A DNA stretch of 64,000 nt, from positions 2,786,068-2,850,067 of the forward strand of contig CM026427.1 of NCBI GenBank assembly GCA_014871385.1. The letters run 5' to 3'. The notes below the pieces were generated by a model. The model was not told the origin of the DNA and made no database searches. It worked only from the letters and a program-made list of their open reading frames with translations. Below, piece by piece: positions 20,196-33,400 of this stretch. The DNA comes from Ceratodon purpureus. Taxonomy: Eukaryota; Streptophyta; Bryopsida; Pseudoditrichales; Ditrichaceae. Position 1 is the stretch's first letter, and each line of letters opens with the position of its first letter. Position numbers and translations under genes: made by a program.

Positions 20196-23055
20196 ATGTC
20201 AGGGGATACGTGGCATTTGTTTCTGGTTATTTCTGCGCTTCTGAGTTTGTATCAAGCTGCAGTTACAGCCACTCCACAGGAAGGTGATTAAAGATCAATT
20301 GAGTTTAACTTGCTTCTAGGTTGCCATATGTGTCCTCACGTATTCGTCCCGAGGTCTTGTGGATCTCAGATGTTGTTTATGTGATTTTACGTTCTGATTT
20401 TGAGGAGTCCTTTGCTTGCTGCTTTTCACTGATATCATTAAGATTTGTGCTTTTGGATGTCATACTTAGCAAATTAAATCTCTGTTGATTCTGAACAGTA
20501 TATTTAATTTCCCTGCAATGGACAAATAAACAATGAGTTGTAGACTGCGTCTGTGTGCGGACTTATTTTGTATTGCTTGCATGATGTGGATTATTGTAAA
20601 AAACATAGGGCTCCTGAGGTGGCGAGCCGTCAGCCTCTCAGGATAATTGATCTAGAGGCAATTGAGTACTGACTATTGTGGAATTGCTTTGCACCAGCTG
20701 CTATGTTGGAACAACTGAAGGAAGTCTGGTGCAGACCCGGCAACAAAGTGAGCCGCTGGAATGAGAGCGTGGATGCATGTAGTGGGCCTTGGCCTGGGAT
20801 CACTTGTGCACTCAAAGATGATGTTACAGTTCCAAAACTATGTCTTATCTCCAACATTTCCTGCACAGTCACCCAATTGTAAGATTTTTTTTTCTTGCGA
20901 ATCGGTCGAAAGGCATTCAAATTTGATCATGTCTTTAACTCTAGGAAAGCATGTATGATGGTTGTACTCAATCTGTAGTAGTATGTAACCATGCATTGAG
21001 ATGAGTGCTGAGTCTATTTTTGCGATGTTTGACTACAGGGATTTGTCGCACAGCAACCTTACTGGGGAGATTCCTTTCATCCTTGGAGGCTTGTCTAACT
21101 TGCTGTCTCTGTAAGCTTGCTCTCTTATACGTATACCTCGTCTTATCTCATAAGATAGAAGTGTCGCATTTCTATTTGAGAGGGGGTTCGTTCTCATTGC
21201 TGATTCCTTGACATCCAATCCTCTCGTGTAGTATTATGTGAACTACTTCCTTTCTAGAAACTAAAATTTTGATTATTTCGCTGCAGATTTTAGACGTTTG
21301 ATATCCTCATTCTGTCTAGAATACCTGGACTTCAGGGGCTTACGCATATATGGGGAGGGGTTAAGCAGTAATTGGTTGTTTCTCTAAGAACCACTTTTCA
21401 CGTGGAACTTGCTGTGTCCTCGTTTTTCGAAAAGGATTTTTTCTAATGGCTGAATTTATGTGGTTATCATAGGGATTTACACAGTAATCAACTTCTAGGC
21501 GAGGTTGCTACCCAGCTTTTTGATGGCTTCCCACACCTCCTCCACGTTGATTTCTCGCTCAATTACTTCAATGACACCCTTCCAAAGATAGATCGTGCTG
21601 AATTACAAAATTCAAACTGGAAGTATAACTGTTTCTCTGAGTACGGGGCATGCCAACTACTACCAGAGATGCGTCCCCTTTCGGAGTGCCTAAACGTTTC
21701 TACAATGCTGCTCCCTGCCTGCCCATCATGGGTTCGACAAAACCCCATCGCTTTGTACATTTTGGTGGGCGTGATTCCTTTCAGTGTCATCCTCTGCACC
21801 TTTCTCATTGTAATGCTCTGCTGCTGGCGGAGGCAGCCAAAGAATCAAATCACCAGAAGCAGGACTTGTTCGTCAAAGATCCCGTCAATTGAATGCAAGC
21901 TATTCACATATCAAGAGCTGGAGACGGCCACAAACAAGTTTCATGATAATCGGTTACTTGGTTGTGGCGGCTCTGGAAGTGTTTACCAAGGCAGGTTCGC
22001 AAATGGCTCATGTTTTGCTATTAAGCAACTGGTGAAGGCTACAGATTACGTGGACAATGACTTTTGGAAGGAGGTCTTAACTATTGGCTCTATTCAGCAC
22101 CCTAACGTGGTGCCACTGCGTGGGTATTGTAAAGAATCCAGAGGTCCAGAACGTCTTTTAGTTTATGAGTACATGCCCAATGGCTCTGTTCTAGATGCCT
22201 TGCTCAGTGATGATGTCCATTTGTTGCCTTGGAGTCGGAGGTACAGTATTGCTCTGGCAACAGCTTGCGGGTTGGAGTATCTCCATGAACACTGCTGCCC
22301 ACGTATCGTCCACAAAGACGTCAAGCCCAGCAACATCCTCCTTGACAGGAATTTCACTGCCCGGGTTGGTGACTTTGGTCTTGCAAAAATTGGCCTTGCA
22401 GAGCAGACTCATGCAAGCTCTCAATTCTTTGTGGACCCGGACTATGCAATGACTGGGAAACTCACTGATAAAAGCGATATTTTCAGCTTTGGAATGCTTC
22501 TGCTGGTCCTCATTCAAGGCCGACAGTTTCTTGAAACTCAAGGTGAGGTTTCTTATCTCTCGTGAAACTGTATCGACGTCAATTATGAAGTGTAGTAATT
22601 GGGAAAGGTTCCTGATATGTGCAATCCTGCCAATCTGATAAATTTATCTGAAACAAGTATTTGAAACGTGCGCAGGTAAAGCGCAGCTTTTCTCGACCAT
22701 TCAAGTGCTTGCAAAAGCTGATGATCCCTCGGAGTTTGTGGATTCGCGGCTAAGGGGCGTCTTCGACAAGAGGCAAGTTACACTTTGCGCACAGATTGCA
22801 CTTCTCTGTACGAGAATCCTTCCAGATCTCCGTCCAAACATGGGTGAAATACGACGGATTCTGGAGGGAACTGCTAGAATACCCTTGACAACGAGTATGA
22901 TCAACAGTCCAACTTCATCCTCCCGCGGCAGCTTCGTCTCTGAATGCCAAACCCCTTCCGTTGGCAGCTGCTACGGACACCGTGCTGGAAGCTTCATTTC
23001 GGACTGCTACAATATGTCCACCAGCAGTTGTCACGGACGTGAGGATAGCGAGTAA
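20196..23055 (+). CDS. LRR receptor-like protein kinase
   Basis: Five exons (20196-20283, 20698-20878, 21039-21110, 21473-22542, 22676-23055) give 596 residues. The start was chosen for its signal peptide, MSGDTWHLFLVISALLSLYQ. An LRRNT-type region has SVDACSGPWPGITC. The third exon is exactly 72 nt, one 24-residue LRR (LDLSHSNLTGEIPFILGGL), flanked by partial repeats. A transmembrane helix spans about 205-232. The kinase domain begins near FTYQELETAT: Gly loop GCGGSGSV, K298 (AIK), catalytic loop HKDVKPSN (H394/D396), GDFGLAK (D414) and DPDYAMTGKLTDKSDIFSFG. All residues needed for catalysis are present, but the loop has HKD instead of HRD. A Ser-rich tail follows. The ectodomain is short (about three LRRs), typical of small plant RLKs. 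Ligand unknown. Confidence 0.88.
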
Positions 23056-24529
23056 TGGTTCTCAAAAACATGCATATGATTCTGGGACAACCAAATCATT
23101 TGGTAACAGTGATTCGTCACTGAAAGTGATCCTTTGAGCTCTCAGCAGGGATCGGCGGTACTTGAAGTTCCCGCATCTGTCGACGTCTGTTTTTTCCAAT
23201 TGGGGAGTTAAGGCCCTCGATTTTCAGCATCCGATCACAGGTGATGCCCTCTCAAAGTCCTCATGGGCTGACTCTATGTACCAAACGCAATGCGCGGGAG
23301 GAAAGTCTTGACGCATGTCCTTTTTTTAACCACGAGAAAGGTGTTGCCTTTAACGTGCGATTCGAGTCCATGAAAGTTTTGCCTGGGACTGCGGTCCTGC
23401 GTTTTTAGACATCGTTGCTTTGCTCTTACATCTAGGCCTATCCAGAACGCTGTTGGTTTGGTAATGAAAGACTCTTTAGACGAGTTCTGTGTGGTTCTGT
23501 CGGTGGTTATGATGGCTAACTCTTGTAAATAAACGAGATACCGTATATGATATTCATCTGCCTTCGCCACCTTCTCTGGCATGTATGGTTTGCACTAGCA
23601 CTACCCCCAACAGACTTTAGATTCTCGCTGGTTGTTTTGGCTAGAGTTAACTCTTATTCTTCTCACTTGCACAGCTCTACCCTGTGGCTGGGTATTCTCG
23701 GGTTCTTATCTGCATGGGACTTAGTCGATGTATATTGATCTGACAGTCCAGTATCAATCATGGCTTGGAGACAAGTTTGCATCTCCTCTCTCGTTCAGAA
23801 TTTTCTTCGTGTTCTAGTTTTCAAATTCAACATCCACAGCTTGCTGTTACCGATCCCTTCTGCCGTGAACCAAGCTCTTTCTCCCCAGATGCAGGCCCAA
23901 GCGAGCTTCACAATCTCTGTTTCCAGGATTGGACCACATAGAACACTGGTTATCAACACCGACTATTCTACAAGCTGGTACCGAAACTGACCATATCTCA
24001 ATCTTTGTAAACCACAATACCAACTAAAACGTTGATCGAAACAACCATGTAGAGTCTAGACTAAACAGCAAAGTAATAAGCACCTGCACAACTGCTCTCT
24101 ACGGCCACAGAAACTGCAACTCCAATGAGTAATAAAAGCAATCTGAATAAATGACCAACAGAGACCGGATTCGAGGAGGAAAGACGTGTGGGTGAGAGGA
24201 TAAAACTGAGGCTGATGCGGACGCGGCTCCCGATTCGAGACACACTGTGCACGTGATGAGAACCGCCAGGAACCAGTCCACACACACATACCCGGGCCAG
24301 GCACTCAAACCATGCCATAAATTTCTAGTCAAATTTTCACTAGAAAATCTTTGTTCGGTTCACTGAATGCCGCTTGGAATACCGCCAGACAGTCGGCAGC
24401 AACTAAAAAAAATCAGTCCTGTCCTGCAAGAGCAGGCATCTTCATGCCAGAACTTCTGCCCCAAATGCTCTCGTAACTTAGATCCTCTTCCAAGGTTGGG
24501 GTTTGTTGCATCTCCGGAGTGGGCTGGGC
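23056..24529. other. 3' flank of LRR kinase and intergenic
   Basis: No further gene is supported. Short frames on both strands (for example 24056-24332 minus in three frames) overlap one another and show no conserved features. Confidence 0.5.
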
Positions 24530-25662
24530 ACTGTTTGGGCATGAGGGTAAGCTCTGAGTCAGTCTTCCCGGTGATGTGATCGATATTCTCGCATGTGGGG
24601 TTGCAAACGGCCATGTGACAGATGTGGGTGCGTCCATTTGACCGGGTCCCGGGGCGGTGATCAGGCCATGCCTAAAGTTTTGTTGATGTCAGATAATTGG
24701 AGCTCCATGGCACCCACTGAGTCGTAGATTGTCGGAGGTGAACTGTAGAGAGTGGGATCGCTTCTTATCTGTGTCTCAAATGATCACACCTCTTGTTGGG
24801 TCCGTGGAGTCATGGAGCGCTAGCTAGGTAGACTGTCTCCACAAGGATTTGCATTTTGTGGAAAAATATTGGTAGAGAGCCATCTCTCATCTCTCGGTAG
24901 GTGCATCGTCGTCGAGGCGTTGTCTTAAAGGGTGATCATTAGATTAGAGGCTGGAAGAGCTGACGATGTGCTTGTCTTTTGCGTTACAAAGTTGTGCTGA
25001 AGCTTGTGAAATGAGAGGCAATTGTCTGCGAGGTTGTTTTTTCGAGGACTACTGTAGATTGTTTGGGAATCTGCTGGAGTCTGCATATGGGAGTTTAGGG
25101 TTTACTCTCTTGGAGGGAAGCAGGGAAGTGTGTCTTTGTGCTTCGTGCTTTTGTAGGAGACGAACGGTTTGTGTTGTTTGATTAACTTGGATCGGGTTAT
25201 GTGTAGGATGAATTGTACAGGTGGTGGTTAGCTTGAGTTTTACAGGATCCGCTTGAAGAAGTCAAGTTGGCTACGAGCGTTTCGATCCTTCGACAGCTTC
25301 AGTGTTCCGACAGTTGCTGAAAGGAACGGGTCGGTTTGACGTTGAGGAAGGGGCATCATCGGGGAGGTGATACTTAGATGGACTATAATGTGTCTGCTTC
25401 TATGCTTGGCAAGCTGAAACATCGATGAGATATTGAAGGGGGCAGATTTAAGCTGTGTAGAAGGAGAATGAGAAGCTTGTAAATGCGCATTGATTGTTAA
25501 GGTACAGGGGTGGAGAAGATGTATCGTCCAAAGGAGTTATATAGGTGTGGGTTTGGCGAGCACTGGCGTCGCCAGATTGGGGATGTGAAACCTATTGCCT
25601 TTGCTCGACATATTGGAGGCTGTGAGGTATGGAAGTTATACTTTAAGGACTTGGCCTTGAAC
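24530..25662 (+). repeat. Segmental duplicate (copy B): native promoter, leader and exon 1 of DCAF8
   Basis: This is the partner of copy A (18840-19770). It contains a telo-box-like GTTTAGGGTTT at about 25096 and runs through the true first coding exon of the WD40 gene. Because exon 1 is intact here and broken in copy A, this is most likely the source copy. Confidence 0.75.
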
Positions 25663-28453
25663 ATTTGTTTGAATGTTTATTAATTGAAGTGAATTTTCTA
25701 GTCGTTAGTCATGTCTATGTGCAATGGATTCGAGTAGAATTGGTGTTCGTTTTCCTTGAGTAGTGTATCTTGACCTAGCAAATTTTTTTCATTGTTTGGC
25801 TTCGTTACCTACATCTGGAGTGTCTGGTTTTGCAGGATCTCATATACCGTCTTGTCAACTATGCGGAATTGGAAGCACATAGAGGGTGTGTAAATACAGT
25901 GTCTTTTAACCCATCTGGTGAGCTCCTAGTGTCTGGTTCGGATGACCAGGACATAATGGTGTGGAAGTGGGCAAGCAAGAAGCGGGTTTTATCCTATGAT
26001 TCAGGTCATGAAGCCAATGTGTTTCAGGCTCGGATGATGCCATATTCCGATGACCGAATCATTGTTAGCTGTGCAGCTGATGGCCAGGTCTGCTGAACCT
26101 TAATATTTCCTGGTTTTATCAATTAAAGCTTGTACGAGAGAACGTTTTCAAATAGCGACTCTGACTTACATTTGGAAATACTTAGTACGATTAGGTGGGT
26201 CTGGGTTGTTGCTTCGGAGGGCTTATGGCATTTTTCGCTGCAGTGATTCTCAAAATACGTACTTCTCATTTTTCTTGTGCCCACTATGTTTTATAGTTTC
26301 AATACTGAGAGGCTCAGCTAATCATGTGTTCATGGGGATAGGTGAGATATGGGACCATTCTGGAAAATGGATCGGTCAGTACAAAGAACCTTGCGAAACA
26401 CGGTAATCGTGCTCATAAGATGGCAATTGAGCCTGGCAGTCCTCGCATTTTTTACAGCTGTGGAGAAGATGGCGTGGTTAGACATGTATGTATCTCCGTC
26501 CTACTTTCCTTTAATCCCATCTAAGAAACATTGCGAATGCTACAATTTGATGGTTCGGTTCAGGTTACAGAACGTGTTCTTAATCAGATGCTTGCACCGT
26601 GGGTTGATTGCACGAGCATAGTGCTAAATATGAATCCAAGTCCTAGAGCTATCTATTAGCGATCTCTGCAGTGCGAATTATTACAAAATCTACACCATGA
26701 TAAGTTTCCCTCATCTGCAGTTAGGAATCATGTTTTAATTTGGCCCTGTTTCCTATTTCTTTCATCTCTGTGAATCTGCAGCTTAAGAATTCTACGCCTG
26801 TGTCAAGAGGTGATTCACCTCGTTTCTCTACTCAGAATCTGCCATTCCTTAACTAAGTAAACGTCACTTGTCTTTTTGTTTCTTCTGTCTCACAGAAATT
26901 GTTGTTTCCAGTTTGACTTGCGGGAGGAGAGGAGTACGAAGATCCTTACTTGTCATCAGTTTCGATCCAGCAGTGGCAAACCAAGCCGGTCAAGGGTGGT
27001 CCGGCTAAATGCCATTGTCATGAACCCGAGAAACTTCAACCACTTCGCAGTGGGAGGTTCTGATCAATATGCACGCGTTTATGACATTCGCCGGGTCACT
27101 GCGAATGGGTTCGAAATGGAAGATCAACCCGTTGAATGCTATGCTCCAAAACATTTGCAAGGGCCAGGCAAGTCTCTTGTTACAAACATCCAATGCGGTT
27201 GTCATTCCTTATCATAGTTTAATCTACAGAATTATGCTCTATTTGTCGTAAACAAGTTTCCAGAATACCAATCTTAAATAATCTCTAATCCAGGTCTAGA
27301 TGGTCTTGTCCCTGTTTGTCCTGAAGGTGAATGAAACTTGTATGTTGTTTGGTACTTCTCCCTGATTACACATATTTCTTAGTTTTAGCCTTTAAACGTT
27401 ATGCTGGCTTTCTAGTGAAGCTTAATTGCTTGTAATTATGCTTGATTAGCGTTTGCTGATAGACATTGATAAGCGTTATCCTTGAAATGTGCATGCGCAG
27501 GCCACGAGGAACACATAACATGTGTTGCATACTCACAGCAAGAGGAGCTTCTAGTTTCCTACAACGACGAGCTGATCTACCTGTTTGACAAAACCATGAG
27601 CATGGGCTCAGGGCCGCCGAGAACAACAGAAGACGATGAGAAGGTAGAGGACGATGCTGAGGCCTCTCAACCGGAAGCTATAAAACCGCAAGTGTACGAG
27701 GGGCACCGAAACCACCACACCGTGAAGGGGGTGAACTTCTTCGGTCCAAACACAGAATACGTCATCAGTGGATCAGACTGCGGGAGAATCTTCATCTGGA
27801 AGAAGAAAGGTGGAAAGCTTGTTGCTCTCATGAAAGGAGACAACAAGGTTGTGAATTGTCTGGAGCCTCATCCTTCTGCCACTGTTCTGGCCACAAGTGG
27901 TATCGATTACACCATCAAAGTCTGGGCTCCAATCTCGGACAAAATTCTCGATCTTCCACCGGACGCTGAGAGAGTACGTCACTCTGAACGCTCAAACCTG
28001 GCTTATCCTTAATCGATTTTGTTGGTAGGATGGTAGTAGTCATGTCTTCATGATTATTCGAGATTTGTCAAATTCAACTGTGAGATTTTCGTATGTCAAA
28101 CTGCAGTTTCTGATGGTATGGCTTCGATTTTTGGAAGTTTTTATCAACAACTTGTGGATGACCTGATGGAATGATCTTCACTTGAGTTGCAGATCATGAA
28201 GATCAATAAGCGAAGGAGGGAGAGCCATGCTGCGAACATCCCACTGACTGCAGGTCTTGTGAGAACGTTGTTGCTCCAACGGCATCTGCAAATCCCCACA
28301 GACAGCGAGGGTGGCACTTACACTCGCGTTTCGTTCGAGGGTGGAGCATTTGAGGGAGGAGGACACATAGCCGTCCTCGACTCTGACTTCGACGGTGACG
28401 ACTCCTCCGACGATGAGAGCACCGGAAACCCGCGTGAGTGCATCATAAGTTAA
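25519..28453 (+). CDS. DCAF8-type WD40 protein (DDB1-CUL4 substrate receptor)
   Basis: Six exons (25519-25626, 25836-26087, 26342-26485, 26912-27167, 27501-27973, 28193-28453) encode 497 residues. Exon 1 (MYRPKELYRCGFGEHWRRQI ... FARHIGGCE) lines up with the N-terminus of plant DCAF8 homologues. WD40 repeats follow: HRGCVNTVSFNPSGELLVSG, GHEANVFQARMMPYSDDRI, AHKMAIEPGSPRIFYSCGED, LNAIVMNPRNFNHFAVGGSD, HEEHITCVAYSQQEELLVSY, KGVNFFGPNTEYVISGSDCG and NCLEPHPSATVLATSG. DCAF8 proteins are thought to recruit substrates to the CUL4-DDB1 ubiquitin ligase, in nucleus and cytoplasm. Intron 4 is a GC-AG intron (donor CCAG|GCAAGT after 27167), which the protein alignment requires. The C-terminus is acidic (DSDFDGDDSSDDES). 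The gene lies head-to-tail between the LRR kinase and AlaRS. Confidence 0.9.
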
Positions 28454-30403
28454 ACTGAGGCTCTCGAGTAGGATTCTCATAAATATTTCCGCACATTTGT
28501 AGAGAGGTTTTACGTTACCCGAATTATGTACAAAGATAGGGACGATGATCACCGTGGGCAAGACAGCTTGCCAACCGTCGTAAACCCCCCATGTATCCAG
28601 AAAAAAACCCCTACTCACTCCACTGCGTTACCTTACAAACACGCAGCAGTTTTTCCAGAATGTATGCTTGTGTTCACCCAGAGATTTCCATAATGAAGAA
28701 AACTCAGCTTCCATTATGTCCACTGCAGATCGAAAAACCACAAACATGATGTCCAGTTTCACATCCACACATCTTCCAAGAGCTATGTCACTCGTGCAGA
28801 TGCCATCACACAAAGAATCGCAAAGAATCCTAAACCCTAAACCCAAACCCCAATCTCCGAACCAAACCAAACTAAACCTCTGCCATACACCATGCAACCG
28901 GAAATGGCTGAACTCATCTCCCATCCCATCTCCCATCCTCTCAACAATATACAACACTTCCTTAACTCCAACCTGCAACTCTCAAGATGATGAGACATCC
29001 ATTGAAACGTTGAAAAGCTTTGCCGATCTGTCCAATGCTCAAGAAAACGGTGACGATTTCATGGCTGAGACAAAAGAAAGGCCAGAATATCTGGCACTTT
29101 GGGGAGACGAGGAGCTTCACCGACCTGGAGACGGTGTCATGTGAGTTTCGGAGGCGGTTTGGGAAGAAGCTTTGCCGTTCTGGACACGAGACAAAAGTGT
29201 TGGGTGATGGCTTTTCCCGGGTATGGCTCGCAACTGGCGGTTCTCAGCACACTCATCTCTTGAGCACAATCTCGGCCACAAATTGCTGCTCACCGCTGCG
29301 TGCGTGCCGCCTCTGGCGATGGAGATGGAGCCCATCAACCTTTCTCATCGAGATCAGATCGCTTCTGTGGACGTGGGAATGAACCTCCATGTGCTCCCCT
29401 GCGGACGTGTCATCCCAGTGCTCGGATTTTCGAGGTTTATGAGGTTTTGAGGACTGGTTGACGGATCGTTACTGGTGAGCTTTGAGCTCAGACTGCAAGC
29501 GAGCTTCAGTTGGTTGCTCAAGTAAGTTAGCAATGCAGTTGGGTTCCTTGGATGGGTTGTTCTGATACCATTTCTGAAGTTTCAGTTGAATTCCAAACGG
29601 TTCTATGATTGTAGAATTTTTCTGGAAGCAGTCTGTTACTGTTTAGTCTCGGAGTAATTTTTATCTCGGCAGCTGGGGTGGCGAGGTTTTTGGGATTCGT
29701 AGTGGAAAGAGTTTTACAAGAGATTTTGTCTCCGTTTTAGATTGGGTGAGGTTGCCTTCGTCGTGGGCTTAGCCTTCTTCACAATTGACTGCTTGCCTTT
29801 GATGGGTTTGACAGGGAGGGACATCTTTGGTGAATTGCGGTGTTGCGGAGCAGATTTTAGTGGTGGCTTTGAATGGGTGTAGCATTGTTCCTGTGATAGC
29901 GAGCAGTTGTTTAAGGGGTGGTTAAGAGGTTGGAAGAGTTGGCAAAGCGCGTGGCTATTTTGTTTCATAGTTGCGGTTATTTTGCGAGGTATTAGTGTTC
30001 ATAGAGGCAATTGTGCTCGTCTATAGGTTGTGAATGAGAGCTGGTTTTTGCGCGAAGCTACGTATGTGAGTTTAGGGTTTCTCTTTAGAGCGAAGGAGAG
30101 TGGGATTATGTGTCTGTGTCTACGTCCTGCGCTATTACACGAACGGTGTACTCTATATTCGAAATTCTCTCAGGATTTACACACGAAGTTTGAAGTGTAG
30201 GATTAGGAAATAGAGATGATCGTTTGTATGAACATTTGTGTTCCGTGACGCAGATGATGAGCTAGTTCTGAGAGTGAGACTGATGATTCGGTGGTTTGCT
30301 TTGCAGGAGGAATGGTTGAGCTGATTATGAGTATGATATAAGTAGGATCTGCGTGGTCAATTCGTCGTGCACTGGTCTACAGGGGGTCGATCACTCTTCA
30401 GCT
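28454..30403. other. Intergenic and AlaRS promoter/leader
   Basis: A telomere-like CCTAAACCCTAAACCC tract lies at about 28829-28846. Around 29985-30150 the words ATTAGTGTTCAT, GAGTTTAGGGTTTCTCTTTA and ACGAACGGT recall the leader blocks of copies A and B, in the same position relative to the next gene. The 158-codon frame at 28668-29144 is Ser/Thr/Pro/Asn-rich without recognisable domains; I treat it as non-coding. Confidence 0.4.
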
Positions 30404-33400
30404 ATGGCGAAGGCGGTGCAGGCCACGCATGCCCTGGCTCTGCCTGCCCTTTTGAAGGTATCGTCACTTCCGTCCTACTACCTTAGTATTTGTCAACGTC
30501 TGTTCTGCAAGCCTACAAACGATCCCTTCCCTTTGTGAGTTTTCATTTTATCTGATACATTGATGTGGTTCTACAGGGAGCTCTGACGAAATCTGGGAAT
30601 CGAGTAGGTGCATATGGCTCTGTCCGTCTTTATCACATTGCTCAGTTAAACAGCTCAAATGTGCACCATGTTTCGGGTAAGTGATGTGGCTGGTACTCCA
30701 ACTTGATGGTCTAGATTTACTCCTTCCATTAGGTCGAAGTTGATAGAAATATAGCTGAATGCCCATTTCATTTAACCACCAATTTTTTTAGTTTAGTAGC
30801 ATATGAAGGAACCCCCAAACAATACTGTTCGTGACTTTGAGTGTCCTTATTTTTCGCAGGGAATGAAAGCACTTTGGGATGTTTTCGAGGGAGCACGTTA
30901 TTCCTCAATTCGAAGAAATTTGTAGTAGCATGCGACCGCCTTTCGATCAGCACATCATCATATCGTAGGTCGTTGCCTGCTATCTGCAGTATGTCAGGTA
31001 ATCGGCCCTGATCCTCCATCGATTGCCTCACTTACGTAACAGTACATCCGTACCTTCCTCTGGTGCTGAGTACTTCGCATTTACGACTGCATTAGTTTTT
31101 GGCAAATTGATACTGCTTGTTTATTATTGAGGGAGAGATATGAACCTGGCAATCTAGAGTATGTGTTGGTGAACCAAGCCTACTTTTTATGCAAGGAGAA
31201 GTATGAGATTGTCATTCAAGGTTTAGGTTATTAGTGGAGTTTGTGGTTGACAGTTATATTCAACCGAGGATTAAAATCGACGGGTTGAGGCGAACATTGA
31301 TTCTTAGGATTGCTTCCGTTCACTGTCCACACTTCCGAATTAATTCATTAAGTCGTTTTGTGGTGCTCTCACAGCTCTTACGGAGACAGTCAAGGAAGGA
31401 ATGGTAGATACACTTAAATCGGTTGATCCCGAAATCAGAGGTGATTCAATCCGCAAGCGGTTTCTCGATTTCTATGCTGCCAGGGGGCATAAGCTTCTTC
31501 CGAGTTCATCCTTGGTCCCTGATGACCCGACCGTCCTGCTGACCATCGCGGGAATGCTGCAGTTTAAGCCCATTTTCTTGGGTCAGGTCCCAAGGTCGTA
31601 TCCTTGTGCAACCACCACTCAGAAGGTTGTAAGAACTAATGACATAGAGAACGTCGGTCGTACTGCACGCCATCACACTTTCTTTGAGATGCTCGGAAAC
31701 TTCAGCTTTGGAGACTATTTCAAGCAGCAAGCAATTGCTTGGGCATGGGAGTTGGCTACCAAGGAGTAAGTACTCTTTGATTCAAATCTGCTTGTTTTGC
31801 ACTAGAGAATCTAGGCCTTCCCTTGAAGAATTTTCATGAATTCATAGCACTTTTTGTCTACATTTCGGATCAAAACGATGATAAATTTGGAAGCAATGTC
31901 TTTAATTCAGAAAATTGTTTCACCTTGTAAACGTCAATTATTGTACAGTACATTAGTTTACGTGAGGTTTGACTCGTAAACTTTAAATATCTAGACATAA
32001 ATAGGATTTCTGTACGTTTCCTGAACTGAGGAATTTCTTCTTTTTCTGGGCAGGTTCAAGCTCCCGGTGGAGAGGGTGTGGGTTAGCGTTTTTGAAGACG
32101 ATGACGAGGCTCTTGCCATTTGGCGGGACGAGGTATTTTGCTCTGGCCATTTGCTGAAAGTTATGCTCACTCTAGCTGATGACATTGAAAACATAGGACA
32201 AGAGGGGTATGATTGTCCTGCGTTGTTCTGTGGAACCGTTTTTCACTGTTGAAATTAGGAGTTTTTACCTGCCACAACAATCTGCTCTGTCGGTTTGACG
32301 CTTAAATGTTTTAATGTAAGGTGGGAGTTCCTGTTGAAAGAATAAAAAGGATGGGTGCTGAGGACAATTTTTGGTCGAGTGGTGCAACCGGTCCTTGTGG
32401 ACCATGCTCAGAGATGTATTTTGATTTTCATCCTGAGCGGGGTACAGACAACGCGGTATGGTTTCTAGAACGCCCCACATTTATGCAATATGTTGTTCGT
32501 TATTTTGCTTCACTCTGATCTTTTAGTCGATTCCATTTCGTTTTCCTCTATGCACATTTCTTTATACTTATCGTGGTAGTTGTTATAGCCTTTGCTATAA
32601 TTCTGAACGCATTAGTTACCACTTACATGTTTTTCCGCATTTTTTTGTATAGATTAGAATATCCTTCTCAATATTTTTGTTGTCGAATACTAGCATGGCT
32701 GAAAGCTTGGATTGTGATTAAACAGGATCTTAATGATGACAGCCGTTTCATCGAATTCTATAATTTAGTATTTATGCAGTACAACCGTACTGACGACGGA
32801 CAGCTTGAGCCGCTGAAGAATAAAAATATTGATACTGGCCTTGGTTTAGAACGCATGGCGCAGATCCTTCAGCAGGTGTGTAATCTGTCAATGCCATGCT
32901 AAATATCATTGCAAACCACCTTAGTTGATGAAATCGATACTCTCATGACTTTGCATTCGGTATATTAGAGACATCAAAGAAGATAATTATTGCTTCCATC
33001 GACCTTCTTCTTTAACACTGCCCTTACGACGCACAACAAACTGGATTGATGCAGGTTCCAAACAATTACGAAACAGATTTAATATATCCTATAATAGCAC
33101 GTGCTGCAGAGCTTGCAAATGTGAACTATCAAACAGCTGACGATCACGTCAAAACATATCTTAAGGTTTGTACGCCCTCCCTCTTTGGTTTTCTTGCGCA
33201 AGCACGAGCACAGGTATCATAGAAAATGTAGCATAATTTCCCATGCTAAGCATGATGTAGATCCTTCTTTAAGACTTTCTACTTCGAACTTTGTATGCGA
33301 GTAGTCATTGAAGTATTTAAGTAGGCCATATAAAATCTATCCCGTTTGTAATGCATGTCGTACTTGTATTTCTACCAGTTTCACAACGTACAACCTACAT

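Noticed and set aside
28668-29144. 158-codon frame between DCAF8 and AlaRS
   Set aside because: Ser/Thr/Asn/Pro-rich, runs through a telomere-like repeat and has no conserved motif or splice context.
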